DNA of 64,000 nucleotides from Pseudoalteromonas piratica (GTDB lineage Bacteria > Pseudomonadota > Gammaproteobacteria > Enterobacterales > Alteromonadaceae). Under the pieces are notes generated by a model. The model was not told where the DNA came from, made no database searches, and saw only the letters and a list, made by a program, of their open reading frames with translations. Below are positions 8,892 to 17,926 of this stretch, piece after piece. Where the stretch lies: contig NZ_CP009888.1 of the NCBI RefSeq assembly GCF_000788395.1, forward strand, positions 2,314,001 to 2,378,000. The letters run 5' to 3'. The position numbers and the translations under genes are program-made. Every line of letters starts with the position of its first letter. Position 1 is the stretch's first letter.

Positions 8892-9852
8892 TCAACCTCT
8901 CTAAACACTGAGTCATGTGATGCATACCATTATTGAGTTCAACTTTACTATTGGGTAATACTAAACTGTATTGCAAGCTTTCATTTTCTGCATGGGTAAT
9001 CAAATAGCTTAAGTGCTGTAACTTTTGTTCCAAATTGCCTGGAACAATATTCAAACTGAATTCGTATTCGCTTGAGCTGCCAGAGGTAAAGTCTTTTGTT
9101 GCTAATACTTGATGTTTCGCATAGTGCTTCCAAGAAATTCTGTTTACTTTATCACCCTCAATATAGGGACGCACTCCCTGATAATTTTCACTGGCAAAAG
9201 TTGTTTTATTGTTGTCGTTATCAGACTCCAACTCAGCTTGGCTTACTTGGTGAAAAGAAAAGGCCAATGGAGTAGGGTAGATGTATGTCATTGCCTCTGA
9301 AACAAAATAGCTCCAGGTTGTCACTAAGCCAAATGGGTAACGTGATAGTAGTTTTATCCTTGGTAAACGATGGGCACCTCGCATCGCTTCATTTACTGTT
9401 ACATCTAATTTGATAAATTCTTCACCGATACCATCCACGAACAAATTTTTGATGTTTTCACCTTGAATTTCAAGGCTTGTTGTTCCATCTCGATTACTTA
9501 GATGGAACTGAGCTTGATAGCCAGTATGTTGATATCCTGCATTAGTATGAGACAGTGTGATAGTCAGGTTATAGAGGTTTATAAAGGCAACGATAAAATT
9601 TACTAATAAAAATGACAGCATTAAATAGCTGAACATAATTACTAAGTTATTTTGGTAATTAATACCCAACACATACACTAATAAGTTAACCAACAAATAC
9701 GCTAAACCAAATTTGCTCGGTAAAATATAGATATTTTTATGGCTTAACTTGATTGTTTTTGCACTGTGTTTACGTTTTTTTAGTTGTTTATTGAACCATG
9801 CATTTATATAGGCGTTTAATCGGCTTCGTACGCCACTTTTAGTATCGGACAT
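8881..9852 (-). CDS. DUF58 domain membrane protein
   Basis: 323 residues. Two hydrophobic segments lie near residues 50-90. The DUF58 signature follows in the second half: YQGVRPYIEGDKVNRISWKH and then LATKDF. DUF58 proteins have a von Willebrand-like fold and sit between MoxR ATPases and transglutaminases in many bacteria, presumably as a MoxR client or adaptor at the membrane. The gene starts two bases after the MoxR stop. Confidence 0.9.
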   Translation of the reverse strand: MSDTKSGVRSRLNAYINAWFNKQLKKRKHSAKTIKLSHKNIYILPSKFGLAYLLVNLLVYVLGINYQNNLVIMFSYLMLSFLLVNFIVAFINLYNLTITLSHTNAGYQHTGYQAQFHLSNRDGTTSLEIQGENIKNLFVDGIGEEFIKLDVTVNEAMRGAHRLPRIKLLSRYPFGLVTTWSYFVSEAMTYIYPTPLAFSFHQVSQAELESDNDNNKTTFASENYQGVRPYIEGDKVNRISWKHYAKHQVLATKDFTSGSSSEYEFSLNIVPGNLEQKLQHLSYLITHAENESLQYSLVLPNSKVELNNGMHHMTQCLERLSDV

Positions 9853-9854
9853 AA

Positions 9855-10760
9855 CTAAGGCTTAATTTTTACTTTGCTCAGTAGGTTATCAGACAATTTA
9901 TTAGAGGTATTACTTGAAAGCCCAAGGCGATGCTCTGCAACAGATGGGAAAATTGCTTGTACATCGTCGGGTATTACATAATCACGCATATGAATAAATG
10001 CCCAAGCTTTTGCCGCATTTGCGACAGCAATTGACGCTCTTGGTGATAACGCCATAGGGTAATCTGGGCTATTTCTTGTTTCATTCACTAAATCAAGAAT
10101 ATACTCAGCAACCGCATCAGATAACATCACATCATTTACTAAAGACTGCATCTCAACTAATGTCGTTGGGTCAAGTAACGCGCTGATTTTTTTAGCCGCT
10201 GTATTAATTTCGCCAAGTAAAATGGCTTTTTCAGACTGTTTATCCGGATACCCCAATCCAATACGCATCAAAAAGCGATCAAGTTGTGACTCTGGAAGTG
10301 GAAATGTACCAGCCTGATGCATTGGGTTTTGGGTAGCTATAACAAAGAATGGCACCGGTAATGGGTGACTTTTACCATCAATACTTACTTGCTGTTCTTC
10401 CATTGCTTCGAGCAATGCGCTTTGTGTTTTTGGACCCGCACGATTAATTTCATCAGCCAAAACAACTTGATTAAATAATGGTCCTGGGTGAAAGTGAAAT
10501 GTTTGCTTATTTGGATCAAATATAGTGCTGCCTGTAATATCGGACGGTAAGAGATCACTTGTAAATTGTACTCGTTGATAATCTAACCCCAGTATATTTG
10601 AAAGTGCATGCGCAAGAGAGGTTTTACCCATACCAGGCAAATCTTCAATAAGTAGGTGACCCTTTGCAAGTAAACAGCACAAAGAGAGTTTAATCTGTTG
10701 TTGTTTGCCTAAAATGACAGAATTTAATTGTTGGATGATTTGGTCAAGCGCTTGATTCAT
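9855..10760 (-). CDS. MoxR-family AAA+ ATPase
   Basis: 301 residues, the usual length of a MoxR ATPase. Walker A is GMGKTS (residues 43-48), Walker B is LADEIN (101-106), sensor 1 is ATQNP, and FPLPESQLDRFLMR is the family signature. MoxR proteins act as chaperone-like ATPases on von Willebrand-type or membrane partners. It is the first gene of the operon that continues with DUF58, the transglutaminase and the transporter. The 503 bases upstream hold its promoter, which I cannot place. Confidence 0.93.
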   Translation of the reverse strand: MNQALDQIIQQLNSVILGKQQQIKLSLCCLLAKGHLLIEDLPGMGKTSLAHALSNILGLDYQRVQFTSDLLPSDITGSTIFDPNKQTFHFHPGPLFNQVVLADEINRAGPKTQSALLEAMEEQQVSIDGKSHPLPVPFFVIATQNPMHQAGTFPLPESQLDRFLMRIGLGYPDKQSEKAILLGEINTAAKKISALLDPTTLVEMQSLVNDVMLSDAVAEYILDLVNETRNSPDYPMALSPRASIAVANAAKAWAFIHMRDYVIPDDVQAIFPSVAEHRLGLSSNTSNKLSDNLLSKVKIKP

Positions 10761-11263
10761 TATGTTTTGCTATTTTCCATTGGTTAGATTTACACGTTTA
10801 TATCTCACGAAGTTAACAGCGGAGAAAGTAATTAGCCAAATCTAATAAGTTTGTTTTTTATTTAAAAGATAGCATTCATAGCCGTAACGTGAATGTATCA
10901 AATCTCTTAAAAGGTTGTTGTCGAACTTAATATACAGGTATCTAGTTTGATTACAATCACTAGGAAGTGTCACTTAATATAGCTTGCAAAATTCACTCGC
11001 GCATCAAAGCATCTATTTTTAAACGCATATTATCAAATTAATGTGCCAAAAAAGGGTGTAGAAGCATCGATAATTTGAGACCGATACTAATGAATTATAA
11101 AAGCACATCTGATTTAACATAATATACATTATGAGTTACTTTGATTCATCGTTAACCTAATCCTAATAATCATCATAGCTTTAAAACTTAGCTAGTATCA
11201 CGTACCAATTTTAGATAAGATCTTATGCAACTGCTTATTTTAAAATAAGATATTCCTTTAGGT
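10761..11263. other. Intergenic region, divergent promoters expected
   Basis: 503 AT-rich bases between two divergent genes. I find no supported gene or RNA. The only clear structure is the cluster of palindromes at 11215-11252, listed separately. Promoters for the MoxR operon and for the binding-protein gene must be here but are not recognisable with confidence. Confidence 0.5.
11215..11252. repeat. Pair of perfect palindromes before the binding-protein gene
   Basis: ATAAGATCTTAT (11215-11226) and CTTATTTTAAAATAAG (11234-11249) are both perfect palindromes. They share the ATAAG half-site, and ATCTTAT (11220-11226) can also pair with ATAAGAT (11246-11252). The cluster ends 11 bases before the start codon at 11264. 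It could be an operator or alternative mRNA hairpins. AT-rich palindromes of this size are only mildly unexpected by chance. Confidence 0.4.
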
Positions 11264-12055
11264 ATGTACCAATCGTTGTTTCGATTTTCATTATTCATAT
11301 TACTTCTTGTTAGCAGTATTTCTTTAAATGCAAAAACGCTTAGAGTTGCTTCTGATTATTGGTGCCCATTTATTTGTGATAATCGGCATGCTCCTGGTAT
11401 TTTAATTGAAATCATCAATGAAATTGCCCTTAATAATCAACTGTTACTTGATATTCAAATTATGCCATTATCGCGTGCACTTAAAATGGCTACTCAAAAT
11501 GAAGTCGATATTGTATTAGCACTGACTCAACAGCATATTTCCGAATTTAACTTAAAGCGTTCTAATGCAACGTTTGGTGGTTGGTACAATGATTTTTATA
11601 CTTTAAATCAAGCTGCTAATCAGACTTCAAAGCAAGCCTATACCGTTCCGTTTATTTTTAATAACAATCATCGTATTGGTGTAATTAAAGGATACCATTA
11701 CGGTAATAAACTCGAAAAGCTCTTAACAAAACAACCTGATAGTGTTTATTATGCAACAGGAAACGCGCCACTGAAGCGAAATATTAGACTGTTACAAAAA
11801 GGTCGAATCGACTTTTTATTAGATTCTCGTTTCAATCTAAATTATCTATTGTCAGAACTTAATTTGCACAATATCGTTCGTGTCGCGACTGAGGGTAATT
11901 TAACACCTCTCTATATTGGTTTTAATGCACAATTCAATGATCAAGTCATCACTCTTTTTGATAACGGTATTGCCCAATTAAAAACAGATGGCAAGCTCCA
12001 ACGGATCCTGAACCAATATAATACCGAACCTTGGTATGATACTAAGCACCTATAA
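11264..12055 (+). CDS. Orphan periplasmic solute-binding protein (SBP_bac_3-like)
   Basis: 263 residues with a Sec signal peptide ending near SLNAKT. The mature protein starts LRVASDYWCPF, followed by a GILIEIINEIA helix and PLSRALKMATQNEVDIVLALTQ, the usual lobe-1 layout of family 3 extracellular binding proteins. No permease or ATPase lies nearby, so it may be a sensor or signalling component rather than an importer subunit, as is common for such orphans in Alteromonadales. Ligand unknown. The ribosome-binding site is weak (AGG about 3 bases before the ATG). A small GC stem at 12082-12096 follows but lacks a T-run. Confidence 0.75.
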   Translation: MYQSLFRFSLFILLLVSSISLNAKTLRVASDYWCPFICDNRHAPGILIEIINEIALNNQLLLDIQIMPLSRALKMATQNEVDIVLALTQQHISEFNLKRSNATFGGWYNDFYTLNQAANQTSKQAYTVPFIFNNNHRIGVIKGYHYGNKLEKLLTKQPDSVYYATGNAPLKRNIRLLQKGRIDFLLDSRFNLNYLLSELNLHNIVRVATEGNLTPLYIGFNAQFNDQVITLFDNGIAQLKTDGKLQRILNQYNTEPWYDTKHL

Positions 12056-12210
12056 TTAACGGCTTTTAGTACAGTTCATCCAACAGCCTCGCTGTTATTT
12101 ATATCTATTTAAACGCCCAGTATATTGATTAATAAGTGTATATTTTAAAGGTGTTAAAAACTTTTACAGGTTAGCAATCTAGTACTACCTAATTTTTCAA
12201 ATTTACACTA

Positions 12211-12230
12211 AACTGTATATTTATACAGTT
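12211..12230. promoter_or_regulatory. LexA box (SOS operator) of umuDC
   Basis: CTGT (12213-12216), eight A/T bases, then ACAG (12225-12228): a perfect CTGT-N8-ACAG site of the gammaproteobacterial LexA type, within a near-symmetric 20-mer. It sits 21 bases before the umuD start, where bound LexA would block transcription. Confidence 0.93.
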
Positions 12231-12250
12231 ATTTTGATGTTTGCAAATTT

Positions 12251-12652
12251 GTGAAAGTTGTACCAATAAAAATTGAAGCTGGCATTACTGGGTTTGAGTC
12301 CCCTGCTGCCGAATATCAAGAGCTTGGATTATCTCTTGATGAACTGCTGATCCAACACCCTAACGCCACTTTTGTCGGTGTGGCAACAGGTGACTCTATG
12401 GTCGGTAGTGGTATTTTTGATGGTGATATTTTAATTGTGGATCGCGCACTTGAACCTCATCAAGGGGATGTAATTGTGGCTAATTTCAATGGCGTATTCA
12501 CTTGTAAAATTTTTGATAAACAGCGAGGTATGTTGATATCGAGTTCACCACACTACTCGCCAATTTTAGTGAGTAAAGGCGATACATTTCAATATGAGGG
12601 TGTTGTCAGTACATCAGTTCGCTTACATCGTGCCCGCAAGGCGTTATTTTAA
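12251..12652 (+). CDS. umuD: UmuD, DNA polymerase V accessory protein
   Basis: 133 residues of the S24 family. The Ser-Lys dyad is Ser49 (GDSM) and Lys86 (TCKIF), 37 residues apart as in E. coli (Ser60/Lys97). RecA-stimulated self-cleavage yields UmuD', which forms Pol V with UmuC. By alignment the cleaved bond would be Thr13-Gly14 (ITGFESPAAEY), where E. coli has Cys24-Gly25, and the N-terminal arm is about 11 residues shorter. The start is a GTG with no good Shine-Dalgarno; no ATG is available in frame upstream. It lies just after a LexA box, and its stop overlaps the umuC start (TAATG). Confidence 0.94.
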   Translation: MKVVPIKIEAGITGFESPAAEYQELGLSLDELLIQHPNATFVGVATGDSMVGSGIFDGDILIVDRALEPHQGDVIVANFNGVFTCKIFDKQRGMLISSSPHYSPILVSKGDTFQYEGVVSTSVRLHRARKALF

Positions 12653-13908
12653 TGTTTGCGCTTGTAGATGCGGTATCGTTTTATGCCAGTGCCGAAAAAG
12701 TATTTGATCCTACTATTCGTAAGCGCCCAGTAGTTGTATTAACGAATAACGATGGCTGCATATGTGCCGTTTGCCCAATCGCTAAAAAGCTTAACATTCC
12801 TAAATTTGAACCCTATTTCAAAGTGAAAGCCCAACTGGATAAATATAATGTGGTTGTGCGTTCATCTAATTATGAGCTTTATGCTGATCTCAGTGCCCGC
12901 ATGATGAACGAAATAAGCAGGTTTAGTGACAACCAATATATTTATTCAATTGATGAGTCGTTTTTAAATTTTACCGGCTTTAATCATCTTATCAACGACT
13001 GGAATGAATATGGCCACACCATTCGTAAAGCTGTATGGCGTAAAACTAAAATCCCTGTTGGCGTAGGTTTTGGCCCTACGGCAACACTTGCAAAAGCTGC
13101 CAATCATGCAGCAAAAAAACTACCCGGATTTGATGGTGTAGCCGTCATCAATAATGAGCTGTCTCGTAAACGCATTCTGAAACTCATGTCTGTAGAAGAT
13201 GTGTGGGGAGTTGGTCGGCGAATTAGTAAAAAGCTAAAATTAATGGATATCCACACTGCGCTTGATTTAGCAAATCAACCAGCCAAATTAATGCGTAAGC
13301 AGTTTAGTGTGGTGCTTGAACGTACAATTAATGAGCTAAATGGCACACCTTGTTTATCATGGGATGATGTAAAACAGAAAAAAAAAGAAGTGTACTCCAC
13401 CCGTTCGTTTGGTGAACGTATTACCGATCCTCACTCTTTACGTGCAGCCTTTGCGGCACACTGCAATATTGTAGCCCGTAAGCTCAGAAAGCAAGGTTCA
13501 CTTGCAAAACGTATTGTGATTTTTGCCCACAGCTCCCCTTTTGAAGATCATTACTATAAGCGCAGCTTTATTTACGAGTTTCCTGTAGCATCAAACGATG
13601 TCAGCGTATTTTCCAATGCGGTTAAACACCTATTCTTAAATATTTATAGCCCAAATGTACGCTTTCAAAAATGTGGTGTTGGGGCTATTGAATTAGAAGA
13701 TGAAATGTATCGACAAGGTGATTTGTTTAATCTCTCCCAGGATAAACCTGAGCTCATGAAGTGCTTAGATACGATTAATCAACGTTTTGGTAATGACACG
13801 CTTAAGCTTGCGAGTGAAAAGCAAACCTCTTTTTGGCGCATGCGACGTGAGTTTTTATCCCCAAAATATACGACCCGTTGGTCAGATATTCCTAGAATAA
13901 AATGTTAA
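12652..13908 (+). CDS. umuC: UmuC, Y-family DNA polymerase V catalytic subunit
   Basis: 418 residues, the normal UmuC length. The N-terminal MFALVDAVSFYAS holds the first catalytic Asp, NNDGC follows, and YSIDESF holds the Asp-Glu pair of the palm. The helix-hairpin-helix segment VWGVGRRISKKL follows, then the little-finger domain. It performs error-prone translesion synthesis when complexed with UmuD' and RecA. Its start overlaps the umuD stop by one base, so the pair forms an SOS operon under the LexA box at 12211-12230. Confidence 0.96.
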   Translation: MFALVDAVSFYASAEKVFDPTIRKRPVVVLTNNDGCICAVCPIAKKLNIPKFEPYFKVKAQLDKYNVVVRSSNYELYADLSARMMNEISRFSDNQYIYSIDESFLNFTGFNHLINDWNEYGHTIRKAVWRKTKIPVGVGFGPTATLAKAANHAAKKLPGFDGVAVINNELSRKRILKLMSVEDVWGVGRRISKKLKLMDIHTALDLANQPAKLMRKQFSVVLERTINELNGTPCLSWDDVKQKKKEVYSTRSFGERITDPHSLRAAFAAHCNIVARKLRKQGSLAKRIVIFAHSSPFEDHYYKRSFIYEFPVASNDVSVFSNAVKHLFLNIYSPNVRFQKCGVGAIELEDEMYRQGDLFNLSQDKPELMKCLDTINQRFGNDTLKLASEKQTSFWRMRREFLSPKYTTRWSDIPRIKC

Positions 13909-13921
13909 TGGCAATTCGCAA

Positions 13922-14332
13922 TTAAAAAGGTCTAGGGTTAATAGTAAAAAAAGCCTCGAAGTTTGCTGTGTCAGTGAATTTAATAACTGCCGCATAACGC
14001 TTAGAAGCATCAAAAGTATCTGGTTGTGCTAGCTGAACTGGACGCGAGATGATTTCTCCTTGTGGTGTTTGCCAAGAAAGCATTAAATCAGCCCCCTGAT
14101 AGCGCGCTTGCGGAAATCCGGTACCACAATAACTTTGGGGTTCGACAATATTACAACTTACCATTTTAGCTGATTCAACAACGGTTAATTTAATATTTAA
14201 GATGGTGCTATTTGCATCATTATAAAAAGCGAGACCTGATACAGTTAGCGACGGCTTAGCAGTACTCTTACAGCCGGCTACAGTAACAAAAAAGAAAAGC
14301 AAAATAATCAAAAAACGTTTTGAAAATAGCAC
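13922..14332 (-). CDS. Predicted lipoprotein of unknown function
   Basis: 136 residues. The signal peptide MLFSKRFLIILLFFFVTVAGC ends in a lipobox (VAGC), so it should be lipid-anchored. The rest is a small mostly-beta domain with two further Cys (VSCNIV and SYCGTG) that might form a disulfide. The start is a GTG preceded by AAGGGG at 8 bases, a strong ribosome-binding site. I do not recognise a family. It is convergent with umuC with 13 bases between stops and no terminator of its own. Confidence 0.7.
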   Translation of the reverse strand: MLFSKRFLIILLFFFVTVAGCKSTAKPSLTVSGLAFYNDANSTILNIKLTVVESAKMVSCNIVEPQSYCGTGFPQARYQGADLMLSWQTPQGEIISRPVQLAQPDTFDASKRYAAVIKFTDTANFEAFFTINPRPF

Positions 14333-14538
14333 CTGTTAAACCCCTTTACAAAAAGATAAAACCTTAAAAAATAAGCTGTGTAGATTATATCGGACTTTCA
14401 AAAGTTAATACGTTTAAAATAAGCAACGATAATTTAATCAAATATGAACAAAATAAGTAACTATATTAAAAATAAAAAACGATTACAGCATTAAGATGAA
14501 GGATTAAATCCCAAATAATAGTGTACCTACATACCAAA

Positions 14539-15198
14539 CTAATAACTTACTTTGATAATGTTCCCTTTTAGGTCCTTATTTTCAATATAAAGTTGAAGTC
14601 CTGCAGCATTATAAGGAACATCAAATACTAAACGTGTAGTTGAAAAAGACTTAGGGACAATTTTTAACGATCCTAAAACGACTTTTGAATCTTTATTAAA
14701 ACCAATACCTGCAAGAGAAACACTTTTACCTTTTTCAAGAGTCACTGATGTTTCGCCAAAAATAAGCGGTGTATTGGCGGCGAAAGGCTCCAGTTTGAGC
14801 TCATTGGTTTTTTGATCGTTATCGTAAATAAATAAGGAATATTTACTTTTAGGTACATCAAGCTTAAAGCTGAGCCCATCGAGTGTATTTGTTATAGGTA
14901 AAAAATTAAAAATATTATTATGTTGGTAAATGACAATGATTGGATTTGCCAAATTACTAAGTTGATTACCGCTAATAATAACTTCATCACCATAACGATA
15001 GCGCCCAGACGCTATTGAGTCTGAATAAACACCTGAAAGCTGAACAAGATAAGCATCCGTTTTTGCAAACGATTTAGCTTTTTGTTGTGGGCTTAAATCG
15101 TATTGATCTAGAACTTTATCATTATCAGTGTCCAAGGCAAAAGCACTAAAAATAGATAACAGATAAGCTATAAATGTAAGCGTGAAATAACGTTTCAT
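14539..15198 (-). CDS. Exported protein of unknown function with a calcium-binding-type repeat
   Basis: 219 residues from the ATG at 15198, which gives a signal peptide (MKRYFTLTFIAYLLSIFSAFA). A start 13 codons further upstream would spoil it. Directly after the cleavage site is DTDNDKVLDQYD, a single thrombospondin type 3/EF-like Asp-rich calcium loop. The remainder looks like one or two beta-sandwich (IPT/TIG-like) units: YGDEVIISGNQLSN and later GKSVSLAGIGFNKDS. Probably periplasmic or secreted. Function is not assignable. Confidence 0.65.
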   Translation of the reverse strand: MKRYFTLTFIAYLLSIFSAFALDTDNDKVLDQYDLSPQQKAKSFAKTDAYLVQLSGVYSDSIASGRYRYGDEVIISGNQLSNLANPIIVIYQHNNIFNFLPITNTLDGLSFKLDVPKSKYSLFIYDNDQKTNELKLEPFAANTPLIFGETSVTLEKGKSVSLAGIGFNKDSKVVLGSLKIVPKSFSTTRLVFDVPYNAAGLQLYIENKDLKGNIIKVSY

Positions 15199-15336
15199 GA
15201 CAGGCTCAAAATGTGAGTACACTAATAGACTAGTCATATACCATTATTTAATAAAGATGTTTATTAATTAATGGTCTTTATCAAAAAAACTTTAACTAAA
15301 AAAATATAATAAAGTCAGTATGCTAAATAAGAAAAC

Positions 15337-15762
15337 TTAAAGATCTATTTCCCACAACTCAGAAGACTCTATTTTCTCAAAGACACAGCCATCATGCATG
15401 GTAAATTTATCGCCATTTGTCCAGGTAATCAGTACTTGTGCCACATTGTCCTTAGTCATTGTTGAAAGGCGTTTTTCTTGAACTATATAATTACCTGCAT
15501 CTGACAAAACTTGCTGATAACGATTGGCCTTTTTTAAAATATGTTGCTCCACACGCGGCGCTTTGTCGCCTTCAAGCCAACGTTTCTCTACAAAGCTTTT
15601 GAGCAAAGGTAAATCTCCTTCTTTCAGCGCTTGTTTATATAGTTCACATTTTTCTATGAAAATTGGATCTTGATTACTTTTGGCTGAAAAACCATGATTG
15701 GGCGATGCCATAGCCGTAAAACTCACTAAAAAGAGTACAGAGAAACGATATTGAAATTTCAT
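15337..15762 (-). CDS. Exported small protein of unknown function
   Basis: 141 residues from the ATG at 15762, which has AAGGATTG as ribosome-binding site; a TTG two codons upstream is less likely. The signal peptide ends near AMAS. The mature part is a short alpha/beta protein with two Cys (EKCELY and DGCVFE) and a C-terminal beta stretch ending LWEIDL, reminiscent of nuclear-transport-factor-2-like domains, but I cannot confirm that. It forms a same-strand group of exported proteins with the two genes downstream. Confidence 0.65.
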   Translation of the reverse strand: MKFQYRFSVLFLVSFTAMASPNHGFSAKSNQDPIFIEKCELYKQALKEGDLPLLKSFVEKRWLEGDKAPRVEQHILKKANRYQQVLSDAGNYIVQEKRLSTMTKDNVAQVLITWTNGDKFTMHDGCVFEKIESSELWEIDL

Positions 15763-15896
15763 AAACAATCCTTGTTAAAATAGTTAATAGTATTAGAAGA
15801 TACGTAAGATAAGTTTATATTGTTACCATACTTTTTGTTACACACCAACTCACAAAAAATGCATTAACAGTATGATATTTAGATAATTGAAGGCAT

Positions 15897-15925
15897 AAAA
15901 AAGCTCAACATTAGGTTGAGCTTTT
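15897..15925 (-). terminator. Intrinsic terminator of the ABC exporter operon
   Basis: AAAAGCTCAAC (15899-15909) and GTTGAGCTTTT (15915-15925) form a perfect 11-bp stem with an ATTAG loop and T-runs on both strands. It ends the minus-strand ABC operon and insulates the small exported-protein gene. Confidence 0.9.
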
Positions 15926-15942
15926 ATTAAAGAAAAAGACGT

Positions 15943-17145
15943 TTACCTAAAAAGAACCTCTTCTTTTTTGAACCAGTGAACACATGCGGCCATCAAGGCA
16001 CCCGCTAGCACAACGGTTGCCAAAAAGATCATACCAACATAGCTATAATCAACCGTGCCTTTTAAAATTTCTTTAATGGCAAGTGCAACGTTTGTAATTG
16101 GCACCATAGCTGTGCTCATCGTTAATTCCATATTCGGCATCATTGCCACAATCAATGGTAAAAACGCAAGCATAGATAATGGCCCCATGTAGTTTTGTGC
16201 TTCTTTAAAGGATCTTGCATAAATCGAAATTGATAACACTAGCGATGAGAAAACACACGCAAGTGGAATAAGTAGCAGTAAAATTAGAGCAAAATCGGCA
16301 AAATCTAGCATTGAAAACGCATCCGTTATCTTTTCAACTTCGAAGAAATTACCTGCCATTTTCATCCATATACCCATACTCGCGACCGTAATAAGGGCTG
16401 TAGCAAGTGAAGTAAACAACACTGTAAAGAATTTACCTAATACTAATTCTGTTCTAGAAATAGGTGTTAATAACAGAGTTTCAAGCGTACCCCGCTCTTT
16501 TTCACCTGCACCCAAATCAATTGCCGGGTAACTGGCACCAGCAAGCACCAAAGGGATTAATAAATACGGAATAAGCGCACCTAACTTTTCACCTAAATTT
16601 TCACGTAAATCGGCGGTATCTACTTTTTCTAACACTACGGGGTTAAGCAGCGCTTCTTGCTGCTCCGTGGCAATACCAAACTTATTAAACTGTTCGCTTT
16701 GTAAAGTCTGTGAAAACTCTTCCGCCATTTCTTTTATACGGGCAAAAATAAAACTAAGTGATGAAGAATCGTTAAATACGATTTGCCATTCATTACTTTT
16801 ACCATTGGCAATTGTTGTGCGCGCATTGTCTGAAATTACAATTCCCACATCAATCACTTCGTTTTGAACCGCAGTTTTTAAATCTTCAACTGATTTGAAA
16901 TTCCCTTCAACTTGTTTAAAGTTTTTATGAAAGAATAACTTATCTCGGAATTCTGGCGCATAATCAGCATTAATAATTGCGTAGTTATGGACCTTTTGTT
17001 CTGCTTCAATGGCTGCTTTACTCATTAAGAAGCCCATTAATGCAAAAATAATTGGGAAGATAGCAACCGGTAACGCAACAACAAATAATAGTGTTTTTCT
17101 ATCACGCAACAGCTCTTTCAACTCTTTTAAAAATACTTCAAACAC
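15943..17145 (-). CDS. ABC-2 type permease (NatB-like)
   Basis: 400 residues. One membrane helix lies near residues 20-45, a large extracytoplasmic loop follows to about residue 180, then five to six C-terminal helices containing GAGEKERGTLETLLLTPISR, the hallmark of the NatB/YhaP ABC-2 permease group. With the adjacent ATPase it should export ions, drugs or lipids; substrate unknown. The start is a GTG with AAAGGAG seven bases upstream. It overlaps the ATPase gene by 8 bases. Confidence 0.9.
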   Translation of the reverse strand: MFEVFLKELKELLRDRKTLLFVVALPVAIFPIIFALMGFLMSKAAIEAEQKVHNYAIINADYAPEFRDKLFFHKNFKQVEGNFKSVEDLKTAVQNEVIDVGIVISDNARTTIANGKSNEWQIVFNDSSSLSFIFARIKEMAEEFSQTLQSEQFNKFGIATEQQEALLNPVVLEKVDTADLRENLGEKLGALIPYLLIPLVLAGASYPAIDLGAGEKERGTLETLLLTPISRTELVLGKFFTVLFTSLATALITVASMGIWMKMAGNFFEVEKITDAFSMLDFADFALILLLLIPLACVFSSLVLSISIYARSFKEAQNYMGPLSMLAFLPLIVAMMPNMELTMSTAMVPITNVALAIKEILKGTVDYSYVGMIFLATVVLAGALMAACVHWFKKEEVLFR

Positions 17146-17926
17146 CTTGTTGCTCCTTTAAAATGGTTAAGAAGGCATTATTTAACACATCACTGCAGCC
17201 ACGCTCTTTAAATTCACTGATTGTGCCATCAAAACACGTAATGCCCTTATCAATTACACTCACGCGTTCACACAACAGCTCAACTTCATCTAAGTGGTGT
17301 GTTGAAAAAATAACAGGGGTGCCTTGTGCCTTAATACTTTGAATAAAGCTAATGACGGTTTGGGTCGTCATTATATCAAGCCCTGTGGTTGGCTCATCGA
17401 GAACAATGACTTCAGGGTTATGCACAACTGCACGGGCAATATTGGTTTTCTGTTTCATACCCGTTGATAAGTGCTCAGCTCGCTTATCTAAAAAACTATG
17501 CATATCGAGCATATCAAACAACTCTTCACAGCGTGTTTTAACTGCTTGCTTATTCATACCGTGAAGGCGTGCAAAGTATTCAATATTTTCTTTCGCAGTT
17601 AAACGGCCATAGAGCCCTGTTGAGCCCGATAAAAAGCCAATTTTTTTGCGCGCTTCAAGTGGCTTTTTAACAACGTCAATACCATTAATTTTGATTTGGC
17701 CATCGTCAGGGTTTAATGCCGTAGAAAGCATGCGTAACGTAGTGGTTTTACCCGCACCATTTGGGCCTAATAAGCCAAGCACTTCACCTTGATTACAGGT
17801 AAACGAAACATCTCGCACAGAATGAAAATAATCTTTATCTTCCCGCGGATCTTTTTTTTCATCGTTTTTCACTTTGTGATCTTTGGTCAGTTTAAAACGC
17901 TTTTTAAGCGCCGATACTTCTATCAT
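17138..17926 (-). CDS. ABC transporter ATP-binding protein (NatA-like)
   Basis: 262 residues. Walker A is GPNGAGKTT, the ABC signature appears as LSTGMKQK, Walker B as [12 protein letters not shown], and the switch His in STHHLDE. An unusual charged insertion ([17 protein letters not shown]) sits after the first strand, before HSVRDVSF. It energises the adjacent ABC-2 permease. ATGA overlap with the upstream DUF3025 gene and 8-base overlap with the permease gene indicate one tightly coupled operon. Confidence 0.93.
   Translation of the reverse strand: MIEVSALKKRFKLTKDHKVKNDEKKDPREDKDYFHSVRDVSFTCNQGEVLGLLGPNGAGKTTTLRMLSTALNPDDGQIKINGIDVVKKPLEARKKIGFLSGSTGLYGRLTAKENIEYFARLHGMNKQAVKTRCEELFDMLDMHSFLDKRAEHLSTGMKQKTNIARAVVHNPEVIVLDEPTTGLDIMTTQTVISFIQSIKAQGTPVIFSTHHLDEVELLCERVSVIDKGITCFDGTISEFKERGCSDVLNNAFLTILKEQQGV

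Noticed and set aside
12056..12210. Terminator at 12082-12096 after the binding-protein gene
   Set aside because: The 6-bp stem has no T-run after it; too weak to list as a terminator.
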